The notes: generated from the sequence alone by a model not told the origin. A stretch of 64,000 nt of DNA from Myxococcus stipitatus (GCF_038561935.1 NZ_CP102770.1:7440001-7504000), one strand, 5' to 3'. Positions 23,940 through 33,830 are shown, counted from the stretch's first letter. Translations and numbers: made by a program.

Positions 23940-25043
23940 TCAGCGTCGGAGCACGTCCGCGTAGACCGCCAGCGTTTGTTCCGCGGTCCGTTCCCAGGTG
24001 AACTGCGCCGCGCGAGCCTGCCCCTTCACCGCAAAGGCTTCGCGCTCCCGAGGCGAGCGCAGCAACCGATGGATGGCCTCCGCGAGCCCCTCCGCGTCAT
24101 CCGGCCGCACCGCGGGGGCCGCGTCCCCACAGACCTCCGGCAGCGAGCCCGCCGTCGAGACGATGGCGGGAGTGCCCAGCCGCATCGCCTCCAGCGGAGG
24201 AAGACCGAAGCCCTCATAGCGCGAGGGGAAGACGAACACGGCCGCGCGCCGCATCAGCTCGTAGAACACGGGCTCCGCCTGATAGCCCAGGGGACGGATG
24301 TCATGTCCCTCCGCGCGCAACCGAGCGATGCGCGACTCCACGCGCCCCGAGCCGAACCAACTCTGCCCCGCAAGCACGAGCGACGCGGGACGCCCCTGCG
24401 CGCGCAGGCGCTCCATCGCATCCAACACCAGGTCCACGTTCTTGCGGACATCGAGCGAGCCCGCATAGAGGACGTAGTCCTTGGGCAGCGAGAGGGCGCG
24501 AAGGAAGTCCTCGCTCGTCGCGTCCAGCACGGGCGCGTGCACATGGTCCACGCCGATGGGCACCACCACCGCGCGCGACTCGGCCTCCGGGAAGCGCTCC
24601 AGCAGGTCCTGCCGCGTGCGCTCGCTGATGCACACCACCCGGTCCGCCAGCAGCAGGCTGCGCGACAGCCACAGCCGGAACTGCCACCGGAACTTCGCGG
24701 AGACGGTGTCCGGCATGATGAGCGGAATCAGGTCCAGCACGGTGAGGACGTAGGCCGTGCCTGACACGCGAGTCAGCGGGAGGTTGAAGTTTCCCAGCGC
24801 GTGATACAGCGGCGGCTTGGAGCGCTCGAGCACCCGAGGGAGCCGGGCGAGCGTCCAGGCGGTGCGGCTGCCGCTCCCCCGAGGGTGGTCACCGGAGTCG
24901 CGCGCGCCCAGCTTCTCCAGCCGCACGCCCTGGGCCTCCAGGGCCCCCGCGAGACAGCGGGTATAGAGGCCGATGCCCGTGGTGGGCTCATCCCAGAGTG
25001 TCGCGTCGAAAGCGATGGGGCCAGTGGACACGGTGCGCCTCAT
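23940..25043 (-). CDS. GT4-family glycosyltransferase
   Basis: 367 residues. A GT-B fold of the GT4 family: N-terminal FDATLWDEPTTGIGLYTRCL, donor-side VLYAGSLDVRKNVDLVLDAM and RPLGYQAEPVFYELMRRA, and the E-x7-E motif in PSRYEGFGLPPLEAMRLGTP. It lacks membrane helices and should act at the inner face of the membrane. It is divergent from the double glycosyltransferase at 25073, with only 29 bases between start codons. Given the nearby gmd and rmd, transfer of D-rhamnose or D-mannose to a surface glycan is likely but unproved. Confidence 0.9.
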   Translation of the reverse strand: MRRTVSTGPIAFDATLWDEPTTGIGLYTRCLAGALEAQGVRLEKLGARDSGDHPRGSGSRTAWTLARLPRVLERSKPPLYHALGNFNLPLTRVSGTAYVLTVLDLIPLIMPDTVSAKFRWQFRLWLSRSLLLADRVVCISERTRQDLLERFPEAESRAVVVPIGVDHVHAPVLDATSEDFLRALSLPKDYVLYAGSLDVRKNVDLVLDAMERLRAQGRPASLVLAGQSWFGSGRVESRIARLRAEGHDIRPLGYQAEPVFYELMRRAAVFVFPSRYEGFGLPPLEAMRLGTPAIVSTAGSLPEVCGDAAPAVRPDDAEGLAEAIHRLLRSPREREAFAVKGQARAAQFTWERTAEQTLAVYADVLRR

Positions 25044-25072
25044 AGCACGGCCGTGTGATAGGCAGGGCGCGC

Positions 25073-27307
25073 ATGGCGATTCACCAGTTGATAGCGAGCT
25101 TCGTGCCCGGCGACGCCAGCGGACAGGCGGCGTTGCACCTCCAGCTCCTCCTGCGCCGCATGGGCGTGTGGGGAGGCCTGTACGCCGATGAGGTCGGCGC
25201 GGGACTGGAGGGACTGGCGAGCCCCGCGTCCGAGCTGAAGCCGGAGCCCGGAGACCTGGTGCTGTATCACCACGGCATCGCCTCTCCGCTGAGCAGCCGG
25301 CTCATGCACCTGAACTGCCGGCGCGGCCTCGTCTTCCACAACATCAGCCCCACGCGCTTCTACACGGGGACGACGTTGGAGAACGCGCTGGTGGCCGGAC
25401 GCGCGCAGCTCGCCGCCATGGCGCCCTTCGTGGACGTGGCCATCGGTGTGTCGGACTACAACGCCGCGGAGCTGCGCGTCGCGGGCTATCGCAACGTCCA
25501 CACCGTGCCGCTGCTCATCGAGCCCGAGCGCTTCGGCCGCGACCGCGCCGACGCGAAGCTGCTGAAGAAGCTGTCGGGCCCGGGCCCGGTGCTGCTCGGC
25601 GTCAGCCGGGTGATGCCGCACAAGCGCTTCGAGGACCTCCTCGCACTGCACCGAGAGCTCTTGCGACTGCGCCCCCAGGCCCGCCTGTTGATGGTGGGGG
25701 GCTACGAGCCGGGCAGCCGCTACTTCCGCTCGCTCAAGCGCGAGGCGCGTGGCTTGAGCGGCGTGAGCTTCCTGGGCCGGCTGAACCACGCGGAGCTGGT
25801 GGCCGCGTACCGCTCCGCGTCCGTGTTCGTGTCGATGAGCGAGCACGAGGGCTTCGGTGTCCCGCTCATCGAGGCCATGGCCTCCGACGTGCCGGTGATG
25901 GCGTACGGCGCCGCGGCGGTGCCGGAGACGCTAGGTGGAGCGGGCATCGCGTTCGACCAGAAGCGCTTCGCGTTCCTCGCCGAGCTGGCGGTGGACCTGA
26001 GCGAGGACCTGTCCTTGCGCGAGCCTGTCATCGCGGGCCAGCGTCGCCGCCTGGAGCACTTCTCCGCCGCCTCCGTGCAAGGAGCCTTGTCGCGCGCCCT
26101 GGAGGGCTTCCTGCCCGCGCCTCGGCCTCGGCGCGCGCCCCCCAAGCGGCCTCGCGTCGCCGTGGTGGTGCAGCGGTACGGCGAGGTGACGGGCGGCTCG
26201 GAGATGCTGGCCGCACAGGTGTCGGAGCGCCTGAGCCCGCACTGGGACATCACGGTGCTGACCACGTGCGCGAAGGACCACCTCTCGTGGGAGAACGTCT
26301 TCCCGGAGGGGCCGGACCGGATTCGCGGGGTGGACGTGCTGCGCTTCCCGACGACGCGGACGCGCAACATCCAGGGCTTCAACGGGCTGTCGCGCCGGGT
26401 CTTCGACAAGAGCAACGAGCGGCTGCGCGAGGAGCAGTGGGTGGCCGAGCAGGGCCCCCTGTCGCCGGGCCTCCTGCGCCACCTCGCCTCCACGCGGCAC
26501 GAGTACGACGGCTACCTGTTCTTCACGTACCTCTACGCGCCGACCGTCTGGGGCCTGCCCCTGGTGGCGGACCGGGCGCTGATTGTCCCCACCACGCATG
26601 ACGAAGCCCCCATCCGCTTCGATGCATACCGGGATGTCTTCGAGCGTCCGCGCGCGCTGCTCTGCCTGACGCCGGAGGAGCTGACCATCATCGAGAAGTA
26701 CTTCCCCGGGCACGCCAGGACTCGCGTGGTGGGCGTGGGCGTGGAGCGTCCGTCCGCGGACGGGGCGCGCTTCCGGAAGAAGCACGGGCTGCACCGCGAC
26801 TACCTGCTCTACGTGGGCCGACAGGAGGCCGGCAAGGGTGTGCCCGAGCTGCTCCAGTACCACCAGGCCCTGAAGCAGAAGTACGCGGACGCGCCGGACC
26901 TGGTGCTCGCGGGCGACGCCAGCATGCCCCTGGAAGGCGATGGCGTGCGCTACCTCGGACGCATCCCGGAGCAGGACAAGCACGACGCGCTGGCCGGGGC
27001 GCTGGCGGTGGTGGTGCCCTCCCGCTATGAGAGCCTGTCACTGCTCACGCTGGAGTCCTTCGCGCAGGGCACGCCGGTGCTGGTGAACGGGCGCTCGGAC
27101 GTGCTGGTGGGACAGGTGACGCGCAGCGGAGCGGGACGGGCGTACACGGACCTGGGCTCGTTCATCCAGGGCCTGCGTGAAGTGGGTGAGGCCCGAGGCC
27201 CCATGGGCGCCAAGGGCCTGGCGTATGTGAAGAAGCAAGGGTGGCCGCAGGTGGTCGCCGCCTATCAGGAAGAGCTGCAACGCATCCTCGAGGAGAAGCA
27301 CCGATGA
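25073..27307 (+). CDS. fused double glycosyltransferase (two GT4 domains)
   Basis: 744 residues from the ATG at 25073; a GTG at 25055 would add six. Two complete GT-B units are joined. The first (1-345) has HNISPTRFY, LLGVSRVMPHKRFEDL and SEHEGFGVPLIEAMASDVP. The second (350-744) starts at RVAVVVQRYGEVTGGSEM and has LLYVGRQEAGKGVPELL and PSRYESLSLLTLESFAQGTP. Each unit has its own E-x7-E motif. Two-domain processive enzymes such as WbdA in E. coli make mannan by alternating linkages, so this protein could build a repeating rhamnan or mannan chain. It is coupled by ATGA to the gene at 27304. Confidence 0.9.
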   Translation: MAIHQLIASFVPGDASGQAALHLQLLLRRMGVWGGLYADEVGAGLEGLASPASELKPEPGDLVLYHHGIASPLSSRLMHLNCRRGLVFHNISPTRFYTGTTLENALVAGRAQLAAMAPFVDVAIGVSDYNAAELRVAGYRNVHTVPLLIEPERFGRDRADAKLLKKLSGPGPVLLGVSRVMPHKRFEDLLALHRELLRLRPQARLLMVGGYEPGSRYFRSLKREARGLSGVSFLGRLNHAELVAAYRSASVFVSMSEHEGFGVPLIEAMASDVPVMAYGAAAVPETLGGAGIAFDQKRFAFLAELAVDLSEDLSLREPVIAGQRRRLEHFSAASVQGALSRALEGFLPAPRPRRAPPKRPRVAVVVQRYGEVTGGSEMLAAQVSERLSPHWDITVLTTCAKDHLSWENVFPEGPDRIRGVDVLRFPTTRTRNIQGFNGLSRRVFDKSNERLREEQWVAEQGPLSPGLLRHLASTRHEYDGYLFFTYLYAPTVWGLPLVADRALIVPTTHDEAPIRFDAYRDVFERPRALLCLTPEELTIIEKYFPGHARTRVVGVGVERPSADGARFRKKHGLHRDYLLYVGRQEAGKGVPELLQYHQALKQKYADAPDLVLAGDASMPLEGDGVRYLGRIPEQDKHDALAGALAVVVPSRYESLSLLTLESFAQGTPVLVNGRSDVLVGQVTRSGAGRAYTDLGSFIQGLREVGEARGPMGAKGLAYVKKQGWPQVVAAYQEELQRILEEKHR

Positions 27308-27867
27308 AGCTGCTGGGACGCGACATTCCGGCGCGGGAGCTGATGGCCCGCATCGAGGAGCGACTGCGAACGCGCGGCCTCCCCACCTCCGAGGCCGTGG
27401 ACATCCCCGCCGAGGGCGTGGAGCCCCGCGTGGAGCCGCTGACCTTCAACCTGCACGCGCTGGAGGACAACGCCGACGCCACGCGCGCGCTGCCGCTGCA
27501 GACGCACCGGGGCGGCGTGGGGCAGCTCGTGGTGGTGGCCAAGTGGGCCTTCCGCAAGTCGTGCCAGGTGTTCATCAACGAGGCGCTCGGCCGGCAGCGG
27601 GTCTTCAACGGGCACGTGCGCGACTCGTATGCCCAGCTCTCCGCCGAGGTCATCCGCCTGCGGCGAGAGGTGGAGCAGCTGCGCGCCCGTCAGGCGAGCC
27701 TCACGACGGACGCCTCCGTCGAGTCAGCCCCCGCGGTGGCCCCGCCCGAGCCCGCGAGCGCGCCCGACACGCACGAGGTCCTCCCCAAGCCCCGCCCTGC
27801 CTCCGCGAACACCAGGCGCGCGGGGACTCCGGCCCCCACCAAGCCTCGCCGCCCCAAGGGGCGGTAG
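27304..27867 (+). CDS. coiled-coil protein coupled to the double glycosyltransferase
   Basis: 187 residues; the ATG at 27304 overlaps the upstream stop as ATGA. The first 110 residues (LLGRDIPARELMARIEERL, QLVVVAKWAFRKSCQVFINEALGRQRVFN) look like the N-terminal region of methyltransferases and other proteins in polysaccharide operons. A coiled coil (AEVIRLRREVEQLRARQ) follows, and then a Pro/Ala/Lys-rich tail. The methyltransferase domain is absent, so this may be a stand-alone chain-length or scaffolding subunit. Function unknown. It is convergent with the next gene, 11 bases away. Confidence 0.8.
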   Translation: MKLLGRDIPARELMARIEERLRTRGLPTSEAVDIPAEGVEPRVEPLTFNLHALEDNADATRALPLQTHRGGVGQLVVVAKWAFRKSCQVFINEALGRQRVFNGHVRDSYAQLSAEVIRLRREVEQLRARQASLTTDASVESAPAVAPPEPASAPDTHEVLPKPRPASANTRRAGTPAPTKPRRPKGR

Positions 27868-27878
27868 CGCGCGTCACG

Positions 27879-29771
27879 TCACGGGAAGCGGTACACCGTG
27901 ACGTAACCATCGCCGTAGACCCGCTCGCCGCCCAGTTCCTCCATCACGAATCGCTCTCGCGCGGGGTGGTGGTAGTGGGCGACGAACCAGCGGTAGTGGT
28001 TCTGCTTGAGGAAGGCGCGCATCTCCTCGCGCTCCTCGGGGCTCACCGGGCCGTAGCCTTCATGCCGCCCCTCGAGCGCGCGGTAGACGCGCAGGTTCGT
28101 CAGCGCGGTCTCCCGCACGGGCAGCCGCGCCTGACGGGCCACCGAGACGGGCTTGCCGTGGCGGATCTGTTCCCACTGCCCCAGCACATGGTCGGTGAAG
28201 ACCGCCGCCGGCATGGGCGCGTCGCGAATCTCGTCGAAGATGGGCGGGAGCGTGGGCATCTGCACCATCTTCAGTGGCCGGCTGAGGTACTCGACGTTGG
28301 GCACCACCGCCACGAGCAGCGCTGTTCCCACCATGGCCGCCCTGCCCCAGCGCGACGCGAGCTGCCCCAGGTACGCGGCGCCGAAGGACACGAGCACGCC
28401 CAGCACCAACGTCGCGGGCAGCGCCAGGCGCACGGGCATGCCGCCTCGGGTGAACAGCGGCACCACGTGCTTGAAGGCGAGGTACGGCAGGGGGAAGGCG
28501 AAGCGGAACTCGTGGCCGAAGGAGGTGAAGGGCGCCACGGCCGACGTCACCGTGCACAGCCCCAGCACCAGCACGACATCCCGATGCCATGGGCGTCCAC
28601 GCCAGGCGGGCACCCAGGCCACCAGCAGCGTGATGAGGAGCAGCGGAACGAAGGGCGAGGTCTGGTCCGACAGGCCGATGTTCAGCACCGTGCCCATGGA
28701 CAGCACCGCGAAGGCGAGCCCCAGGCCCAGCCACCGGCGACCGTCCGGCACACCCCGCCACCATGCGAAGGCGGCGATGACGGGCGTCAACCACCCCAGG
28801 AACGAGCCCGCCTCCTCCGCGTTGGTGGCCATCTTCCCGCGCACTAGGTTCACCGAGAACTCACGCGCCCACCGAGGCATGGCCTCCATCCAGACCGACA
28901 AGGTGTCCGGGATGAAGAAGGCGTACAGGTCGGTGAAGTAGTCGGAGTCACCGTGATGCTGCGACACCGGTGCGGGGAACAGGTGCACCGCGAGGGTTAT
29001 CGCCATGGGGAGACAGGCCACCGCCGCCGCGAGCGCCGCCCACCCCGCCCTGCGCACCGTGGCGTCCTTGAGCGTCCCCACCGACACCAGCGGCCCGTGA
29101 CGCCACCGCTCCATCACCACCCAGGCGAACGAGAAGAGCGCCAGGTACACCAGGTAGTAATAGTCACACAGCATCGTGTACAGCGTCGCCAGCCCCAGCC
29201 CCACCAGCCACTTGCGCTTCCCCTCGTCCAGCCAGCGGAAGAAGAAGTACAGGTAGAGGGGCAGACCTTCCAGGGCGGACAGGTTGAGGTGCGTCGTCGC
29301 ATGCGCCAGGTGGTAGCGGGAGAAGTCGAACACACTCGCGCCCGCCAGTGCCGCCACCGCAGCCAGCACCGGGGCCACTCCCGCCCGCTCCAGCAGGTAG
29401 CGCATCAACAACCACGCCGTGTAACCCGTCAGCACGAAGGTGCTCAGGATGAGCAGGTTGTAGGCTGCCTCCGCCGACATGAACGGCACCAGCACCGCGC
29501 CCCACATCGACTTCGCGAAGGCCGGCGTGTGCCAGTACAGCTCCGCCCCCAGGGGCCAGTGCAGCCCGGGCGCGAAGAAGGGGTTCTGGGGCTCCACCCA
29601 CAGCGCCTGATGGGACCACCACGTCTGCCAGACGCTCGCGAGCACATCCTCCCGCCCCGTCACCAGGTGGGTATGGAGCTTGGGCACGAGCGGCCAGGTG
29701 TGCACCACCGACAGCAGGGTGAACACCAGCAGCACCAGGGGGTGAAGCATCCGCCGGAACAAGGGAGACAT
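27879..29771 (-). CDS. polytopic membrane protein, possible GT-C glycosyltransferase
   Basis: 630 residues from the ATG at 29771 (MSPLFRRMLHP). An open frame extends 67 codons upstream but has no coding character. It has at least 12 hydrophobic segments and a periplasmic first loop rich in Trp/His (HTWPLVPKLHTHLVTGRED, HWPLGAELYWHTP), as in GT-C proteins that use lipid-linked sugars. The region VFDFSRYHLAHATTHLNLSALEGLPLYLY also fits. The C-terminal 170 residues form a soluble domain. It may add a sugar to a polymer outside the membrane, together with the neighbouring glycosyltransferases. No experimentally known relative comes to mind. Confidence 0.75.
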   Translation of the reverse strand: MSPLFRRMLHPLVLLVFTLLSVVHTWPLVPKLHTHLVTGREDVLASVWQTWWSHQALWVEPQNPFFAPGLHWPLGAELYWHTPAFAKSMWGAVLVPFMSAEAAYNLLILSTFVLTGYTAWLLMRYLLERAGVAPVLAAVAALAGASVFDFSRYHLAHATTHLNLSALEGLPLYLYFFFRWLDEGKRKWLVGLGLATLYTMLCDYYYLVYLALFSFAWVVMERWRHGPLVSVGTLKDATVRRAGWAALAAAVACLPMAITLAVHLFPAPVSQHHGDSDYFTDLYAFFIPDTLSVWMEAMPRWAREFSVNLVRGKMATNAEEAGSFLGWLTPVIAAFAWWRGVPDGRRWLGLGLAFAVLSMGTVLNIGLSDQTSPFVPLLLITLLVAWVPAWRGRPWHRDVVLVLGLCTVTSAVAPFTSFGHEFRFAFPLPYLAFKHVVPLFTRGGMPVRLALPATLVLGVLVSFGAAYLGQLASRWGRAAMVGTALLVAVVPNVEYLSRPLKMVQMPTLPPIFDEIRDAPMPAAVFTDHVLGQWEQIRHGKPVSVARQARLPVRETALTNLRVYRALEGRHEGYGPVSPEEREEMRAFLKQNHYRWFVAHYHHPARERFVMEELGGERVYGDGYVTVYRFP

Positions 29772-30050
29772 AGGCAAGGGGGAGTCGGAAGGGCCACCCA
29801 GGGGGGCGGCAGGCCCCGTCCCGCCTGGCGGGCGCACCGTAGCCGTCACCGGGGGACTCCTCAACCGATGGCGCGCTGCACCAGGAGCAGCGAGAATGGG
29901 CGTCCATCCTGGGACCGGAGCCATTCGTTCCCATTTCCTTGGCTCACGAGTTGTCCGCGAGGCCGCTTGCATTCCAGCCGACTCGCCGCGAAATAGGCCC
30001 CTTTCGCGAGCCGTTGCCCCAGGTTCCTCCTACATCTTTGCTTCACTCCT

Positions 30051-33000
30051 ATGCGCGCCTTGACCAACCTGCCCTCTGACCCTGGCCCTTCCCTCCAACT
30101 GGGCGTGCCGGGCTTCACCTTCGAGGACCTGTATCGTCCGCGCGGCTTGCGCCGGCTCGCCCAGAGCTTCGACGCGCGTCTCGCCGAGGATGACCCCGAG
30201 CTGTTCAAGGCCTTCGACGCCTACCGCCAGGCGGGAGGCCAGGGCCTCACCGGCCCCGCCGAATCGGACCTGCTGGTGCGCGTGGCGCGACACGTGTCGC
30301 GCTTCATCGCCCGCCTGTTCCGCATCGAGCAGGAGCACGAGCAGCTGATGGGGAACCTGAAGGGGGAGCTTCCCCTCTTCAACTTCAAGCGCGAGTTCAT
30401 CACGCGCCGCGTTTTCAAGAAGGGCGCCGCCGACCGGCCGTCGCTCTCCGAGTTCCCCTCGCTGGATGCCCGCATGCGGCTGATGCTCCAGCTGGGCTTC
30501 CCCGAGGCGCTCTCCGCGGGAGACTTCGAGCGAGGCCTCGCCGAGTCCGTGCTCAGCCTCATGGAGCTGGAGCGCCTGTTCTCCGGCAACCTGCCCGCGG
30601 AGGAGCAGGCGAAGGCGGACGCCCTGCGCGCCCGGTGGACCGCGCTGCGCGCCGCGCTGGTGGCGACGCCCGAGGGACGCGACGCGTTCGGCTCGAGCCT
30701 GGTCACCCACGGCGATGACGCCGCGGAGCTCCAGTCCGTCCGCGCGCTGCTGTCGCTGGCGGACCGCTGGACGTACGCGCGCGCGCTGCACCCGGAGACG
30801 AAGGACCAGTTCCACCACTGGCCCACGCACCGCGTGCCCAAGCCGCTGGTGTTCGACCAGCTGGTGCAGCTGCGGCGCCCGGACGCGGAGCTCCCCGAGG
30901 CCACCGAGGGCCTCGAGCACCACCTGCGCCACCGCGACGGCTTCAAGCTCACCGACCGTCGAGGCACCGCGCGCGACGTGATGAACGAGGTGGACTACTG
31001 CGTGCTCTGTCACGAGCGCGAGAAGGACTCCTGCTCCACGGGCTTCCCCGCGAAGGACAAGGTCGCCGAGGGCCACAGCTACAAGAAGAACCCGCTGGGC
31101 ATCCCCCTCACGGGCTGCCCGCTCGATGAGCGCATCTCGGAAGCCCACCTGCTCAAGCGCGAGGGCAACTCGCTGGCGTCGCTCATCATGGTGACGCTGG
31201 ACAACCCGATGTGCCCGGGCACCGGCCACCGCATCTGCAACGACTGCATGAAGGCCTGCATCTTCCAGAAGCAGGAGCCGGTGAACATCCCGCTGGCGGA
31301 GACCGCCGCGCTGACGGACGTGCTGGACCTGCCGTGGGGCTTTGAAATCTACGGGCTGCTCACGCGCTGGAACCCGCTCAACATCCGCCGTCCGTACGCC
31401 CTGCCCTACGTGGGCCGCAACGTGCTCGTCGTGGGCCTGGGCCCCGCCGGCTACACGCTGTCGCACTACCTGCTCAACGAGGGCTTCGGCGTCACCGGCA
31501 TGGACGGCCTGAAAATCGAGCCGTTCGCCGACGAGCTGGTGGGCCGCAACGGCCACGCCCTCAAGCCCATCCACAACTGGCGCACGCTGACGCGCGAGCT
31601 GGATGAGCGCGTGCTGGAGGGCTTCGGCGGCGTGTCCGAGTACGGAATCACCGTGCGCTGGGACAAGAACTTCCTCACCCTCATCCACCTGACGCTGGCG
31701 CGGCGCGACGGCTTCCGCATCCACGGCGGCGTGCGCTTCGGTGGAACGCTCACCATCGAGGACGCGTGGGAGCTGGGCTTCGACCACATCGCCATCGCCG
31801 CCGGCGCCGGGCGCCCCACCATCATCGGGATGAAGAACAACCTCATCCGGGGCATCCGCAAGGCCAGCGACTTCCTCATGGCGCTGCAGCTCACCGGCGC
31901 CTTCAAGAAGGACTCGCTCGCCAACCTCCAGGTGCAGCTGCCCGCCATCGTCATCGGCGGCGGCCTCACCGGCATCGACACCGCCACGGAGCTGATGGCC
32001 TACTACCCGGTGCAGGTGGAGAAGGCCATCGAGCGCCATGAGCGCCTCTCCGCGGAGCTGGGCGAGGACGCCATCCTCGCGAAGCTCGACGTCGAGGAGC
32101 GCGCCACCTACCAGACCTTCCTGGAGCATGGCCGCGCCGTGCGCGCCGAGCGCGCGAAGGCGAAGGAAGAAGGCCGCGCGCCGGACTTCATCAAGCTGGT
32201 GCGCGCGTGGGGCGGCGTGAGCCTGGCCTACCGCCGCAGCCTCACCGAGTCCCCCGCCTACCGCCTCAACCACGAGGAGGTCTCCAAGGCGCTGGAGGAA
32301 GGCATCCGCTTCATCGAGCGGATGAGCCCCGTGGAGGCCCTGCCGGACGCGACGGGCGCGGTGCGCGCGCTGCGCTTCGAGCGCATGGTGACGGTGGACG
32401 GCAAGCTCAAGGGCAGCGGCCAGTTCTTCGAGCTGCCGGCGCGCACCGTGTGCGTGGCCGCGGGCACCTCGCCCAACGTCACGTACGAGCGCGAGTACCC
32501 GGGCACCTTCAAGCTCGACGAGGCCGGCGACTACTTCCAGGGCTACTCGCTGGTGGAGGCCGAGGGCGGCTTCCAGCTCGAGCCCGTGGAGGCCAGCGAG
32601 GACCTGGACTCGAAGGTGGGCTTCTTCACCTCCTACGCGAAGGACGGGCGCTTCATCTCGTTCTACGGCGACAACCACCCCACCTACGCGGGCAACGTGG
32701 TGAAGGCCATGGCCAGCGCGAAGGATGGCTACTCGGAGGTGGCGCGGCTGTACGCGAAGGAGGTGGCCGCGCTCGACTTCGACGACGAGGTGGCGCAGGC
32801 CCGGCGCGAGGAGCTGCGCGCCGCGCACTTCGCGAAGCTGGACGCCGCGTTCAACGCGACGGTGGTGGCCGTCAAGCGCCTCACCCCGACGATTGTCGAG
32901 GTGGTGGTGAAGGCGCCCTTCGCGGCCAGCCACTTCCAGCCCGGCCAGTTCTACCGGCTCCAGAACTTCGAGCGGAACGCGCCCGTCATCGACGGCATGC

Positions 33001-33830
33001 GCCTGACGATGGAGGGCCTGGCCCTCACCGGCGCGTGGGTGGACAAGGAGCAGGGACTGATGGGCACCATCGTCCTGGAGATGGGCTCCTCGTCGCGCCT
33101 GTGCTCGGCGCTGAAGCCGGGTGAGAGCGTGGTGCTGATGGGCCCGACGGGCGCACCCACGGAGATTGGCCACAACGAGACCGTGGCGCTCGTGGGCGGT
33201 GGCCTGGGCAACGCGGTGCTGTTCTCCATCGCGCGCTCGCTCAAGGCCGCCGGCTGCCGCGTCGTCTACTTCGCCGGCTACCGCCTCAAGTCGGACTCCT
33301 TCAAACAGGACGAAATCGAGGCCGGCACGGACCAGATTGTCTGGTCGGTGGACTCAGGCGACACCATCGAGCCCCGGCGTCCGCAGGACTCCGCCTTCCG
33401 CGGCAACGTGGTGCAGGCCATGCTGTCCTACGCCGAGGGCAAGCTGAGCGCCGCGCCGCTCATCAAGCTGTCGGAGGTGGACCGCATCATCGCCATCGGC
33501 TCGGACCGGATGATGCGCGCGGTGGCCGAGGCCCGGCACGGCGTGCTCCAGCCGCACCTGAAGCCGGACCACGAGGCCATCGGCTCCATCAACTCGCCGA
33601 TGCAGTGCATGATGAAGGAGATCTGCGCCCAGTGCCTCCAGCGGCACGTGGACCCGCGCACGGGCAAGGAGACGTGGGTCTTCTCCTGCTACAACCAGGA
33701 CCAGCGGTTGGACCAGGTCGACTTCGTCAACCTCAACCAGCGCCTGCGCGGCAACACCGTCATGGAGAAGGTCGCCGACCTCTTCCTCGCGCAGCTGCTC
33801 AAGAAGGCGCCCCACCTCAAGCGCGTCTGA
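30051..33830 (+). CDS. large FAD/NAD(P) iron-sulfur oxidoreductase (GltD-like plus PyrK-like fusion)
   Basis: 1259 residues. Domains in order: an unknown helical N-terminus (1-300); a Cys-rich region with C317, C320, C328, C356 and then C388, C396, C399, C403 (CPGTGHRICNDCMKAC), as in the two [4Fe-4S] clusters of the GltD/NfnB/DPYD N-terminal domain; an FAD/NAD(P) double Rossmann unit with GLGPAG (462-467) and GGGLTG (636-641); a ferredoxin-reductase-like FAD domain from about 930 (VEVVVKAP, QPGQFYRL); an NAD site GGGLGN (near 1049); and a [2Fe-2S]-type cluster C1186, C1192, C1195, C1213. It thus joins NfnB-type and NfnA/PyrK-type parts in one chain. It probably moves electrons between NADH, NADPH and ferredoxin or another carrier, perhaps by bifurcation. 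The physiological partner is not evident. Confidence 0.88.
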   Translation: MRALTNLPSDPGPSLQLGVPGFTFEDLYRPRGLRRLAQSFDARLAEDDPELFKAFDAYRQAGGQGLTGPAESDLLVRVARHVSRFIARLFRIEQEHEQLMGNLKGELPLFNFKREFITRRVFKKGAADRPSLSEFPSLDARMRLMLQLGFPEALSAGDFERGLAESVLSLMELERLFSGNLPAEEQAKADALRARWTALRAALVATPEGRDAFGSSLVTHGDDAAELQSVRALLSLADRWTYARALHPETKDQFHHWPTHRVPKPLVFDQLVQLRRPDAELPEATEGLEHHLRHRDGFKLTDRRGTARDVMNEVDYCVLCHEREKDSCSTGFPAKDKVAEGHSYKKNPLGIPLTGCPLDERISEAHLLKREGNSLASLIMVTLDNPMCPGTGHRICNDCMKACIFQKQEPVNIPLAETAALTDVLDLPWGFEIYGLLTRWNPLNIRRPYALPYVGRNVLVVGLGPAGYTLSHYLLNEGFGVTGMDGLKIEPFADELVGRNGHALKPIHNWRTLTRELDERVLEGFGGVSEYGITVRWDKNFLTLIHLTLARRDGFRIHGGVRFGGTLTIEDAWELGFDHIAIAAGAGRPTIIGMKNNLIRGIRKASDFLMALQLTGAFKKDSLANLQVQLPAIVIGGGLTGIDTATELMAYYPVQVEKAIERHERLSAELGEDAILAKLDVEERATYQTFLEHGRAVRAERAKAKEEGRAPDFIKLVRAWGGVSLAYRRSLTESPAYRLNHEEVSKALEEGIRFIERMSPVEALPDATGAVRALRFERMVTVDGKLKGSGQFFELPARTVCVAAGTSPNVTYEREYPGTFKLDEAGDYFQGYSLVEAEGGFQLEPVEASEDLDSKVGFFTSYAKDGRFISFYGDNHPTYAGNVVKAMASAKDGYSEVARLYAKEVAALDFDDEVAQARREELRAAHFAKLDAAFNATVVAVKRLTPTIVEVVVKAPFAASHFQPGQFYRLQNFERNAPVIDGMRLTMEGLALTGAWVDKEQGLMGTIVLEMGSSSRLCSALKPGESVVLMGPTGAPTEIGHNETVALVGGGLGNAVLFSIARSLKAAGCRVVYFAGYRLKSDSFKQDEIEAGTDQIVWSVDSGDTIEPRRPQDSAFRGNVVQAMLSYAEGKLSAAPLIKLSEVDRIIAIGSDRMMRAVAEARHGVLQPHLKPDHEAIGSINSPMQCMMKEICAQCLQRHVDPRTGKETWVFSCYNQDQRLDQVDFVNLNQRLRGNTVMEKVADLFLAQLLKKAPHLKRV

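Noticed and set aside
30030..33173. Very long open frame antisense to the flavoprotein gene (over 1000 codons)
   Set aside because: It mirrors the codon bias of the real gene on the other strand, is rich in Arg/His/Val/Gly without domain motifs, and the plus-strand frame has clear cofactor motifs.
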